A DNA stretch of 64,000 nucleotides from Leifsonia soli (GTDB taxonomy: Bacteria > Actinomycetota > Actinomycetes > Actinomycetales > Microbacteriaceae): contig NZ_JACCBJ010000001.1 in the NCBI RefSeq assembly GCF_013408745.1, positions 434,001-498,000 of the forward strand, read 5' to 3'. Under the pieces are notes generated by a model. That model was not told the origin of the DNA. It made no database searches and saw nothing but the letters and a program-made list of their open reading frames with translations. Positions 50,970 to 59,462 of this stretch are shown here, one piece after another; within the stretch, counting starts at the first letter, position 1; every line of letters starts with the position of its first letter. Both the position numbers and the translations under genes were made by a program.

Positions 50970-52100
50970 TCAGTAGCGCGGCATCCCGGGGTCGACGTCG
51001 CGCGCCCACGCGTCGATGCCGCCGGCGAGCACCAGCCCCGGCATCCCGGCCTCGGCGAGCAGCCGACGCGCGGTCTCGGCACGGATGCCGTGGTGGCAGA
51101 CGATGACCAGGGGACCGTCAGGCAGGCGTCCCGCTACGCCGGCCGGGTCGCGCTCGACCACGCCGAGCGGCACCAGCAGCGAGCCGGGCAGCTCGACGAT
51201 GTCGGCCTCCCACGGCTCCCGTACGTCGAGCAGCGTGTGCGGCTCGCCCGCCCCCAGCCGCGCGTGCAGCTCGGCGGGGGACATCGTGTCGGTCACACCG
51301 CAGAACAGGTCGTAGTCGATCAGCTCCGTGATCGGGGCGGCCTGCGGGTCGCGCTCGTAGGCGAGCTCGCGGAACGTCCCGCGCAGGCCGTCGTGGATGA
51401 TGACCCGGCCGAGCAGCGGCTCACCCGTCCCTGTCGCCAGTTTGATGGCCTCGCTGACCATCAGCCCGCCGATGACACCGCACACCGACGGAAGCGCACC
51501 CGCCTCGGCGCAGCTGGCGACACTGCCCGGCGCGGGCGGCACCGGGAAGAGGTCGCGGTAGGTCGGCCCGTTCGCCGCCCAGCTGAGGCCCGCCTGGCCG
51601 CCGGTCTGGTGCACGGCGCCCCACACGACGGGGATGCCGGCGAGCGTCGCCGCGTCGTCCACCAGATACCGGGTCGGGAAGTTGTCGCTGCCGTCGAGCA
51701 CCAGATCGAAACCGGCGAGGATGCCGGGGGCGTTCTGCGAGGTCAGCCGCTCGGCGTAGAGGCGCAGCTCGACCTCGTCGTCCAGCGCGCGCACGGCGTC
51801 GGCGGCGGAGTCCACCTTGGGCCGCCCGACGTCGCCGGGCGTGTGGATGGCCTGCCGCGGCAGGTTGCTCGGCTCCACCCGGTCGTCGTCGACGATCCCG
51901 ATCGTTCCGAAGCCCGCCGAGGCGAGCAGCGGGAGCACCGCGGAGCCGAGACCCCCCGCGCCGACGACGAGCACGCGCGTGGCTCGGAGCCGGCGCTGGG
52001 CGACCGGCCCGAAGCCGGGCAGCTGCGCGGTGCGGGCGTAGCGGGCGGTCCGCTCGGGGGACAGCTCTGGGCCGGGTTCGACCAGGGGCGGGAGGGCCAT
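50970..52100 (-). CDS. moeB: MoeB-type adenylyltransferase with rhodanese domain
   Basis: 376 residues. N-terminal ThiF/MoeB E1-like domain: QLPGFGPVAQRRLRATRVLVVGAGGLGSAVLPLLASAGFG (nucleotide loop) and DDRVEPSNLPRQAIHTPGDVGRPK; SCAEAGALPSVCGVIGG is the catalytic region. C-terminal rhodanese domain from about 275 with the persulfide-carrying Cys in VCHHGIRAETARRLL. It activates the MoaD C-terminus and can load sulfur. The usual zinc-binding CxxC pairs are not apparent. ATG at 52100 chosen; a TTG 12 bases upstream is possible. Confidence 0.92.
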   Translation of the reverse strand: MALPPLVEPGPELSPERTARYARTAQLPGFGPVAQRRLRATRVLVVGAGGLGSAVLPLLASAGFGTIGIVDDDRVEPSNLPRQAIHTPGDVGRPKVDSAADAVRALDDEVELRLYAERLTSQNAPGILAGFDLVLDGSDNFPTRYLVDDAATLAGIPVVWGAVHQTGGQAGLSWAANGPTYRDLFPVPPAPGSVASCAEAGALPSVCGVIGGLMVSEAIKLATGTGEPLLGRVIIHDGLRGTFRELAYERDPQAAPITELIDYDLFCGVTDTMSPAELHARLGAGEPHTLLDVREPWEADIVELPGSLLVPLGVVERDPAGVAGRLPDGPLVIVCHHGIRAETARRLLAEAGMPGLVLAGGIDAWARDVDPGMPRY

Positions 52101-52142
52101 GACCTCAGCCAATCACATCCCGGGCCGGCGTGGTCTCCGCTG

Positions 52143-53669
52143 TCACACCACGGTGACGCGCACGGTGTGCAACCCCGTCGCGCCGTCGGGGACGACGTCC
52201 CGCACGGCCGCCGTCTGCACCTTCCCGTTCGCGTCCGTCGCCCGCACCCGGAGGGTGTGCGCCCCGGGCGTCGCCTCCCACGCGAAGCGCCACTGCCGCC
52301 ACGTGTCGGCGGAGATCGCGTCGGCGAGGGTCGCCTGCTGCCAGGGGCCGTCGTCCACCTTCACCTGCACAGCGCTGACGCCGACGTGCTGCGACCACGC
52401 CACCCCGGCGACCGCGACGGTCCCGGCCTTCACCTGCCGGCCCGCGGCGGGCACGTCGATCCGCGACGACAGCTTCACCGGCCCGCGCTCCGACCAGCCG
52501 CGCTCCGTCCAGTAGGCGGTGTGCCGGTCGAACCGGGTGACCTCGAGCGACACGACCCACTTCGTGGCCGACACGTAGCCGTACAGGCCCGGCACCACCA
52601 TCCGCACCGGGTAGCCGTGCTCCAGGGGCAGCGGGCGGCCGTTCATCCCGACGGCGAGGATGGCGTTGCGCTCGTCGGTCAGCGCCTCGATCGGGGTGCT
52701 CGCGGTCCAGCCGTCCTGGCTGGTCGACAGCACCATGTCGGCGTCGGCCGACGGCTTCGCGCGGGCGAGAAGGTGCCGGATCGGGTAGCCGAGCCAGGTC
52801 GCGTTGCCGATCAGGTCGCCGCCGACCTCGTTGGAGACGCAGGTGAGCGTCGTCGTCGACTCCTCCAGCGGCAGCGCGAGGAGCTGGGAGAACGTCAGTT
52901 CGACCTCGTCCTCGACCATCCCGGTGATCCGCAGCTTCCAGTCGTCCGGCTGGATGCCGGGGATCTGCAGCGCGGTGTCGATCCGGTAGAAGTCGGCGTT
53001 CGACGTGATGATCGGGGAGAGCCCCGGGATGTCGAACGACGCCCCCGGCGGGACGGGCGGGGCCGTCCGCGCCGGAGCGGGCAGCCGGATCGCGGCCCGC
53101 GTGGCGGAGGCCGCCCGGAATCCGCCGGCGATCACCTGGCCGGTGATCAGCGCCACCGCTCCGCCCGCGGCGGTCGCGGCGGTCGAGCCGACGAACCGGC
53201 GGCGCGTGACCCGCCCGTTCGGCGCGACGCGGGTCGGCTCGGTGTCGCGCAGCATCCGGATCAGCCATCCGAGAAGCAGGATGGCGACCCCGGCCGCGAG
53301 CACCGACGGGAGCGCGTCCACGATGCTGTTTCCAGACCGCGTGACCGCTGCCAGCACGCCGACCGCGCCGCCGACCCCGATCAGGATGCGCCCCAGCGGC
53401 GGCCGCACGCGCTCCAGCCAGCCCGCGAAGCCTGCGCCGGCCACGACGACGACCGCCAGCGACACGATGAGGAACGCCTTGTCGCCGGTGCCGAACAGCC
53501 CGATGACGCCTTCCTTCAGCCAGGCGGGCGCCAGGTCGATGAGGAGCGCTCCGACCGTGAGGACCGGGCTGCCGTTCTGCACGACGACGGCGCTCACCAG
53601 CTCGGCGGCGCCCACGCCCGCGACGACGCTCGCGACACCGGCCCCGGCGGGCCGCCAGAAGTCGGACAT
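52143..53669 (-). CDS. Membrane-anchored sulfite oxidase-family molybdoenzyme
   Basis: 508 residues. Four hydrophobic helices (about 10-30, 65-83, 95-110, 120-140) are followed by VTRRRFVGSTAATAAGG (155-171), a twin-Arg-like segment that probably sends the catalytic part outside. The molybdopterin domain starts about 215; Cys277 in TLTCVSNEVGGDLIGNATW is the Mo ligand. LEHGYPVRMVVPGLYGYVSATKWV is the second half, and a Mo-co dimerisation Ig-like domain ends the protein (from about 400). Substrate unknown. TAGGTT six bases before the ATG. Confidence 0.92.
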   Translation of the reverse strand: MSDFWRPAGAGVASVVAGVGAAELVSAVVVQNGSPVLTVGALLIDLAPAWLKEGVIGLFGTGDKAFLIVSLAVVVVAGAGFAGWLERVRPPLGRILIGVGGAVGVLAAVTRSGNSIVDALPSVLAAGVAILLLGWLIRMLRDTEPTRVAPNGRVTRRRFVGSTAATAAGGAVALITGQVIAGGFRAASATRAAIRLPAPARTAPPVPPGASFDIPGLSPIITSNADFYRIDTALQIPGIQPDDWKLRITGMVEDEVELTFSQLLALPLEESTTTLTCVSNEVGGDLIGNATWLGYPIRHLLARAKPSADADMVLSTSQDGWTASTPIEALTDERNAILAVGMNGRPLPLEHGYPVRMVVPGLYGYVSATKWVVSLEVTRFDRHTAYWTERGWSERGPVKLSSRIDVPAAGRQVKAGTVAVAGVAWSQHVGVSAVQVKVDDGPWQQATLADAISADTWRQWRFAWEATPGAHTLRVRATDANGKVQTAAVRDVVPDGATGLHTVRVTVV

Positions 53670-53741
53670 GGAGTAAACCTAAGACCGCCGCCTGAGCGCG
53701 CGCCACGTGCGCGCGCCGCGACGTGGGAGGCTGGGGGCATC

Positions 53742-56345
53742 ATGTCCGATGCCTCGCCGTCCTCCTCCGCACGCCAGAGCCCCCGGCGACTCCGCCTCGA
53801 GGACATCCCCGGGTGGGCGGGTCCGGGCTCCGTCACCGAGGACGCCGTGTACGACACGTTCGTCGCCTGGGTGGAGGAGAGCGGCATCCGGCTGTACCCG
53901 GCCCAGGACGAGTCGGTGATCGAGGTCGTGGGCGGCGCCAACCTCATCCTGAGCACACCCACAGGCACCGGCAAGTCGCTGGTGGCCGTCGGCGCCCACT
54001 TCGCCGCCCTCGCCCGCGGCGAGCGCACCTACTACACCGCGCCGATCAAGGCGCTGGTCTCGGAGAAGTTCTTCGCGCTCGCCGACATCTTCGGGGCCGA
54101 GAACGTCGGCATGACGACCGGCGACTCCGCGGTGAACCCGGATGCGCCCATCGTCTGCGCGACAGCGGAGATCCTGGCGAACCTCGCGCTCCGCCATGGG
54201 GACGAGACGCCGGTGGGGCAGGTCGTCATGGACGAGTTCCACTTCTACTCGGACCCCGACCGCGGCTGGGCCTGGCAGGTTCCGCTGCTGACCCTCCCGC
54301 ACACGCAGTTCGTGCTGATGTCGGCCACCCTCGGCGACGTCACCGCTCTGGCCGACGACCTCGAGCGTCGCACCGGCCGCGCCACCGCGACCGTGACGGG
54401 CGTCGAGCGGCCCGTGCCGCTGCACTACTACTACGAGGTCACGCCCGTCCACGAGACGATCGAGGACCTGCTGAGCACCGGTCAGGCTCCTGTCTACGTC
54501 GTGCACTTCTCGCAGCTCGCGGCGCTCGAACGCGCGCAGTCGCTCTCCAGCGCGAAGATCGCGACGCGGGAGCAGCGGGATGCGATCGCCGCGCTGATCG
54601 GGGAGTTCCGCTTCACGACGAGCTTCGGCAAGACGCTGTCGCGCCTGCTGCGGCAGGGGATCGGCGTGCACCACGCGGGGATGCTGCCCAAGTACCGCCG
54701 GCTGGTCGAGCAGCTCGCCCAGCGGGGGATGCTGCGCGTCATCTGCGGGACGGACACGCTCGGCGTCGGCATCAACGTGCCCATCCGCACCGTGCTCCTC
54801 ACGGCGCTCACGAAGTTCGACGGCACGCGGATGCGCCAGCTCAATGCGCGCGAATTCCACCAGATCGCCGGGCGGGCGGGCCGCGCCGGGTACGACACGG
54901 CCGGCACCGTGGCCGCTCAGGCTCCCGAGCACGAGTCCGAGAACCTCAAGGCGCTGGAGAAGGCCGGCGACGACCCGAAGAAGCGCCGCAAGATCGTGCG
55001 CAAGAAGGCGCCGGAGGGCTTCGTCTCGTGGGGGGAGCCGTCGTTCCGGCGCCTGATCGAGGCGGAGCCGGAGACGCTGACCTCCTCCATGCAGATCACC
55101 AGCGCCATGCTGATCAACGTCATCGGCCGCGGCGGCGACGTCTACGGGCACGTTCGAGCGCTGGTCTTCGACAACCACGAGCCGTGGAAGCGACAGCTCG
55201 CCCTGGCCCGGCGCGCGATCGAGCTCTACCGCTCCCTGCTGACCGCGGGCGTCGTCGAGGCGGTCAGGACCGCCGACGGCGTGGAGATCCGCCTCACGGT
55301 CGACCTGCAGCCCAATTTCGCCCTCAACCAGCCGCTCTCGCCGTTCGCGCTCGCCGCGTTCGAGCTGTTCGACCGGGAGTCGCCCTCGTACGCGCTCGAC
55401 ATCGTCTCCGTGGTGGAGGCGACGCTCGACGATCCCCGGCCGGTGCTCTCCGCCCAGCAGTTCCAGGCGCGCGGGGAGGCCGTCGCCGCCATGAAGGCCG
55501 ACGGCTTGGAGTACGAGGAGCGGATGGAGGCGCTGGAGGAGGTGACGCATCCCAAGCCCCACGACGTGCTGCTGCACGAGGCGTTCGCGACCTACGCGTC
55601 GAGCCAGCCCTGGGTCGCCGACTTCGCGCTCAGCCCCAAGTCGGTGGTGCGCGACCTCTACGAGCGGGCGATGACGTTCGGCGAGTTCATCGCGTTCTAC
55701 AAGCTCGCCCGGTCGGAGGGCGTCGTGCTCCGCTACCTCTCCGATGCCTACCGCGCGCTCAACCAGACCGTCCCGCTCGAGGCCCGCACCGAGGACCTGC
55801 GCGACATCGTCGAGTGGCTGGGCGAGCTGGTGCGCCAGGTCGACTCCAGCCTCCTGGACGAGTGGGAGGAGCTGGTGCACCCGGATGCCGCGAAGCACGC
55901 CGCCGAATCGGCCGAGCTGGCGCCTCCGGCCCCGCGGAACGTCACCACCAACCGCCGCGCGTTCTTCGTGCTGGTGCGCAACGAGCTGTTCCGCCGCATC
56001 CAGCTCGCCGCCCTCGATCGCGTGCCCGACCTCGGCGCGCTGGAGGTGGAGGCGGCCGCCCTCGCCGGCGGCGCTCCGCCGTTCACCGAGGCTCAGTGGG
56101 ATGCGGCGCTCGAGGCCTACTACGCGGAGCACGACGAGATCCTCACCGATGCCTCCGCACGCTCGGCTCAGATGATCCTGGTCGACGACAAGCCCGAGGG
56201 AGCCGACGGGATCTGGCGGGTCCGCCAGATCATCGCCGACCCCGAGGGCGACTACGACTGGGGCATCACCGCGGACGTCCTGCTCGAGGACTCCGCACGC
56301 GAGGGTGTCGCGGTGATCCGGGTCACGGGAGTCGGGCGGTTCTAG
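53742..56345 (+). CDS. DEAD/DEAH-box helicase with DUF3516 domain
   Basis: 867-residue superfamily 2 helicase, Ski2-like. Motif I STPTGTGKS (71-79), motif Ia APIKALVSEKFF, motif II VVMDEFHF (a DEFH variant), motif III LMSATLGD, motif IV to VI: GIGVHHAGMLPKYRRLVEQLAQRG, VICGTDTLGVGINVPIRTVL, REFHQIAGRAGRAGYD. The C-terminal half is DUF3516, found in actinobacterial helicases that probably act in RNA metabolism. GGGAGG lies upstream of the ATG. Normal length for the family. Confidence 0.93.
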   Translation: MSDASPSSSARQSPRRLRLEDIPGWAGPGSVTEDAVYDTFVAWVEESGIRLYPAQDESVIEVVGGANLILSTPTGTGKSLVAVGAHFAALARGERTYYTAPIKALVSEKFFALADIFGAENVGMTTGDSAVNPDAPIVCATAEILANLALRHGDETPVGQVVMDEFHFYSDPDRGWAWQVPLLTLPHTQFVLMSATLGDVTALADDLERRTGRATATVTGVERPVPLHYYYEVTPVHETIEDLLSTGQAPVYVVHFSQLAALERAQSLSSAKIATREQRDAIAALIGEFRFTTSFGKTLSRLLRQGIGVHHAGMLPKYRRLVEQLAQRGMLRVICGTDTLGVGINVPIRTVLLTALTKFDGTRMRQLNAREFHQIAGRAGRAGYDTAGTVAAQAPEHESENLKALEKAGDDPKKRRKIVRKKAPEGFVSWGEPSFRRLIEAEPETLTSSMQITSAMLINVIGRGGDVYGHVRALVFDNHEPWKRQLALARRAIELYRSLLTAGVVEAVRTADGVEIRLTVDLQPNFALNQPLSPFALAAFELFDRESPSYALDIVSVVEATLDDPRPVLSAQQFQARGEAVAAMKADGLEYEERMEALEEVTHPKPHDVLLHEAFATYASSQPWVADFALSPKSVVRDLYERAMTFGEFIAFYKLARSEGVVLRYLSDAYRALNQTVPLEARTEDLRDIVEWLGELVRQVDSSLLDEWEELVHPDAAKHAAESAELAPPAPRNVTTNRRAFFVLVRNELFRRIQLAALDRVPDLGALEVEAAALAGGAPPFTEAQWDAALEAYYAEHDEILTDASARSAQMILVDDKPEGADGIWRVRQIIADPEGDYDWGITADVLLEDSAREGVAVIRVTGVGRF

Positions 56346-56427
56346 CCCCGGGCACGGGACCGCGGCGGGTTTGACCTGGCCCAGGCGTCATGTGAGTATC
56401 GTCACGGTGTCGAAACGCGCCAGGTCC

Positions 56428-56449
56428 CTTGCATGAACCTCCGATGAAC
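56428..56449 (-). promoter_or_regulatory. PHO-box-like direct repeat upstream of the phosphate transporter
   Basis: On the minus strand the sequence is GTTCATCGGAG followed at once by GTTCATGCAAG, two 11-base direct repeats matching the GTTCAYC core of actinobacterial PhoP boxes. It lies 55 bases upstream of the GTG of the Pit-type gene. A further repeat GTTCGCGTC occurs at 56450 and 56464. Suggests control by phosphate limitation. Confidence 0.6.
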
Positions 56450-56503
56450 GTTCGCGTCTGATCGTTCGCGTCGGGGGAGGCATCCCACACGAGAAAGAGA
56501 ACG

Positions 56504-57718
56504 GTGGACCTCACCCTCATCGTCGTGCTGGTCATCGCGCTGGCGCTCTTCTTCGACTTCACGAACGGCTTCCACGACACGGCCAACGCGATGGCGACCC
56601 CCATCGCCACCGGCGCCATGCGGCCGAAGGTCGCCGTGGCCCTCGCCGCCGTGCTGAACCTCATCGGAGCATTCCTCTCGACGGAGGTCGCCAAGACCAT
56701 CTCCGGCGGCATCATCAAGGAGGGCGACGGCGGTGTGCAGATCACCCCGGTGCTCATCTTCGCCGGGCTCGTCGGGGCGATCGTCTGGAACATGGTCACC
56801 TGGCTGTACGGCCTCCCGTCGTCGTCCAGCCACGCACTGTTCGGCGGCCTGATCGGCGCTGCGATCGTCGGCGCCGGACTGCAATCGGTCGACTTCGTGG
56901 TGGTGCTCGACAAGGTCATCCTGCCGGCGATCATCGCCCCGTTCACGGCCGGTGTCGTCGCGTGGAGCGCCACCAGGCTGGCGTACTGGATCACCCGGCG
57001 CTACGACGGCCGGCCGGACGGTCGCGGCGGCTTCCGCTACGGGCAGATCTTCTCCTCCTCGCTCGTCGCCCTCTCGCACGGCACGAACGACGCGCAGAAG
57101 ACCATGGGCGTGATCACCCTGACGCTCATCTCCGCCGGCCTCCAGCCGACCGGTTCCGGCCCGGAGATCTGGGTCGTCATCGCCTGTGCGCTCGCCATCG
57201 CGATCGGCACGTACTCGGGCGGATGGCGCATCATCCGCACCCTCGGTCGCGGGCTCACCGAGGTGAAGCCGGCGCAGGGATTCGCTGCGGAGACGAGCAC
57301 GGCGGCCACCATCCTGGCCTCCAGCCACCTGGGCTTCGCGCTCTCGACCACGCAGGTCGCCTCCGGATCGGTGATCGGGTCCGGCCTCGGCCGCCGGGGA
57401 TCGTCGGTGCGCTGGGGGACGGCGGGGCGGATCGCCATCGGCTGGCTGCTCACGCTGCCCTCCGCCGCGATCGTCGGCGCCGCGGCCGGGCTGCTCGCCA
57501 ACCTCGGCCCCGTCGGCGTCGTCATCGACACCGTGGTCGGCACGGCGGTCGTCGTCTACATCTTCTGGCGCGCACGGCGCAACCGGGTGAGCAGTGAGAA
57601 CGCCGTCAAGCCGCTGCCCGTGCAGGGCAAGAGCGAGGTCGCGGCGTCCGGCAAGGTCGTCAAGATCGAGAAGGTCAAGCCGCTCAAGAGGGATCGGCGC
57701 AGGAGGGAATCCGCATGA
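56504..57718 (+). CDS. pit: Low-affinity inorganic phosphate transporter (PiT family)
   Basis: 404 residues, about ten transmembrane helices. The two PiT signatures are present: FDFTNGFHDTANAMATPIATGAM in the first half and ALSHGTNDAQKTMGVITL in the second, with SSSSHALFGGLIGAA and the matching second-half SSHLGFALSTTQVASGSVIGSGL. It uses the cation gradient to import metal phosphate. The C-tail is very basic (KRDRRRR). GTG start; ATGA overlap with the next gene. Confidence 0.93.
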   Translation: MDLTLIVVLVIALALFFDFTNGFHDTANAMATPIATGAMRPKVAVALAAVLNLIGAFLSTEVAKTISGGIIKEGDGGVQITPVLIFAGLVGAIVWNMVTWLYGLPSSSSHALFGGLIGAAIVGAGLQSVDFVVVLDKVILPAIIAPFTAGVVAWSATRLAYWITRRYDGRPDGRGGFRYGQIFSSSLVALSHGTNDAQKTMGVITLTLISAGLQPTGSGPEIWVVIACALAIAIGTYSGGWRIIRTLGRGLTEVKPAQGFAAETSTAATILASSHLGFALSTTQVASGSVIGSGLGRRGSSVRWGTAGRIAIGWLLTLPSAAIVGAAAGLLANLGPVGVVIDTVVGTAVVVYIFWRARRNRVSSENAVKPLPVQGKSEVAASGKVVKIEKVKPLKRDRRRRESA

Positions 57719-58047
57719 TCGACTGGGCCTCCTTCGTCATCGTCTTCGGCGCCGCCCTCGTCGGCTCGTGCCTCGTCGTGGCGCTGTATGCGCTCGGGAC
57801 CCGGCTGCTGGCCGCCGCGGGCCGCGCCCTGTTCGTCGAGCCGGTCGAGTTCACCGACGCGATCACGGTCCTCACCCCGGAGCGCGCTGCGAAGCTGCAG
57901 CGCAAGGCCGAGAAGGCCCAGAGGAAGAACCCGCTGAGTACCGGGCAGAAGCGGCTGGCGCTCACCGGCGCGTACGCGTGCTTCACCGGCTGCGGGCTGG
58001 CCGTCCTCTACGGGCTGTACCTGATCATCCCGTTCTTCCACCAGTAG
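57715..58047 (+). CDS. Small membrane protein coupled to the phosphate transporter
   Basis: 110 residues with two transmembrane helices (about 7-28 and 84-107) and a basic cytosolic loop of coiled-coil type (LTPERAAKLQRKAEKAQRKNPL). Overlaps the Pit gene by four bases, so the two are made together; it may be an accessory subunit. Function is unknown; similar small genes follow pit in other actinobacteria. Confidence 0.8.
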   Translation: MIDWASFVIVFGAALVGSCLVVALYALGTRLLAAAGRALFVEPVEFTDAITVLTPERAAKLQRKAEKAQRKNPLSTGQKRLALTGAYACFTGCGLAVLYGLYLIIPFFHQ

Positions 58048-58069
58048 GAGCGCCCGCCGGCGCCCTCTC

Positions 58070-59347
58070 TCAGTCCGTCCCGCGCAGCCGCGCGATCGAG
58101 GCCATCACGTGGTAGACGACGATCGCGGCGATGGCGCCGAGCGCGATCCCGTTGAAGGTCAGCTGGCCGAGGTTGAGGGTGAAGTCGCCGACGCCGATGA
58201 TCAGCGCCGTCGCCGCCGTGAACTGGTTGACCGGCTTCGAGAAGTCGACCTTGTTGTCCAGCCAGATCTTGACGCCGATGATGCCGATGAGGCCGTACAG
58301 CGCCGTGGTGACTCCGCCGAGCACGCCGGCGGGGATGGTGTTGATCACGGCGCCGACCTTGGGGGAGAGGCCGAGCAGGACCGCCACGATGCCGGCGACC
58401 CAGTAGGCGGCGGTCGAGTAGACGCGCGTCGCGGCCATCACGCCGATGTTCTCGCCGTACGTCGTCGTCCCCGAACCGCCGAAGAAGCCGGCGATCGTCG
58501 TGGCGACGCCGTCCGCGAAGAGCGCACGGCCGGTGAGGCGGTTGACCGACGGGTCCGTCAGCTGCGCGACGCCCCGGATGTGCCCGACGTTCTCCGCGAT
58601 CAGCACGAGCACGACCGGGAGGAATGCGGGCAGGATGCCCCAGGTCGCCGCGGGGGACGTGAACGGGTTGGCGGGCAGCGTGAACTGCGGGAAGCCGATC
58701 CAGGCCGCCTTCGCCACGGCGTCGAAGTTCACCTCGCCGACGATGACGGCGAACACGTACCCGACGGCGACGCCGAGGAAGATCGAGAGCCGCCCGAGCA
58801 TCCCGCGGAACAGGACGGTGCACAGGATGACAGCCGCCAGCGTCACGAGGGCCGTGATGGGCGCCTGCACGAAGTTGTTCTTGGCCGCAGGCGCCAGGTT
58901 GAAGCCGATGAGGGCGACGATGGCGCCGGCGACCACCGGCGGCATGAGCCCGTCGATCCACCGCGTCCCGGTCGCCACGACGATGAGGCCGACGATCGCG
59001 AGCAGCACACCGGTGACGACGATCCCGAACAGCGCCGATGGCATCCCGTCGGCCTTGGTCGCCGCCACGATCGGCACGATGAACGCGAACGACGAGCCCA
59101 GGTAGCTGGGCAGGCGGTTGCCCGTGATGACCAGGAAGAGCAGCGTGCCGACGCCCGAGAACAGCAGCGTCGTCGCCGGAGGGAAGCCCGTGAGCAGCGG
59201 CACCAGGAACGTCGCGCCGAACATGGCGACGACGTGCTGGGCGCCGAGCCCGATCGTGCGCGGCCAGGTCAGTCGTTCGCCGGGGAGCACGATCTCGTGC
59301 GCGCCCACCTTCTTGCCGTCACCGTGCAGCGTCCAGGGCAGCGCCAT
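58070..59347 (-). CDS. uraA: Uracil permease (NCS2 family)
   Basis: 425 residues, 14 helices expected. LGAQHVVAMFGATFLVPLLTGF in helix 1, LGSSFAFIVPI in helix 3, the substrate-binding LIAENVGHIRGV in helix 8, and GSGTTTYGENIGVMAATRVYST in helix 10, the diagnostic uracil-permease Glu-Asn motif. Imports uracil with protons. AAGGA five bases before the ATG. Divergent from a purine permease. Confidence 0.94.
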   Translation of the reverse strand: MALPWTLHGDGKKVGAHEIVLPGERLTWPRTIGLGAQHVVAMFGATFLVPLLTGFPPATTLLFSGVGTLLFLVITGNRLPSYLGSSFAFIVPIVAATKADGMPSALFGIVVTGVLLAIVGLIVVATGTRWIDGLMPPVVAGAIVALIGFNLAPAAKNNFVQAPITALVTLAAVILCTVLFRGMLGRLSIFLGVAVGYVFAVIVGEVNFDAVAKAAWIGFPQFTLPANPFTSPAATWGILPAFLPVVLVLIAENVGHIRGVAQLTDPSVNRLTGRALFADGVATTIAGFFGGSGTTTYGENIGVMAATRVYSTAAYWVAGIVAVLLGLSPKVGAVINTIPAGVLGGVTTALYGLIGIIGVKIWLDNKVDFSKPVNQFTAATALIIGVGDFTLNLGQLTFNGIALGAIAAIVVYHVMASIARLRGTD

Positions 59348-59376
59348 GCGTGTCCTTCAGAGGTCTCGAGTCGGAA

Positions 59377-59462
59377 TAGGCTTGGTGCTGCGCATTCGCG
59401 CACTACTCGACGAACCTGAGTCTTCGCCGGGCCACCGCCCACCGATCCTACGGGAGTCCACC
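59377..59462 (+). promoter_or_regulatory. Promoter box and leader of the purine permease gene
   Basis: TAGGCT at 59377-59382 would start transcription near 59389, downstream of the only in-frame ATG, TTG and GTG codons. The first good ribosome site after it is GGGAG (59452-59456), six bases before an ATT codon at 59463. See the permease entry. Confidence 0.45.

Noticed and set aside
49749..53741. A very long upstream extension of the helicase frame (total 2198 codons)
   Set aside because: The extension runs antisense through moeA, moeB and a molybdoenzyme. The helicase proper starts at the ATG at 53742 with a ribosome site.
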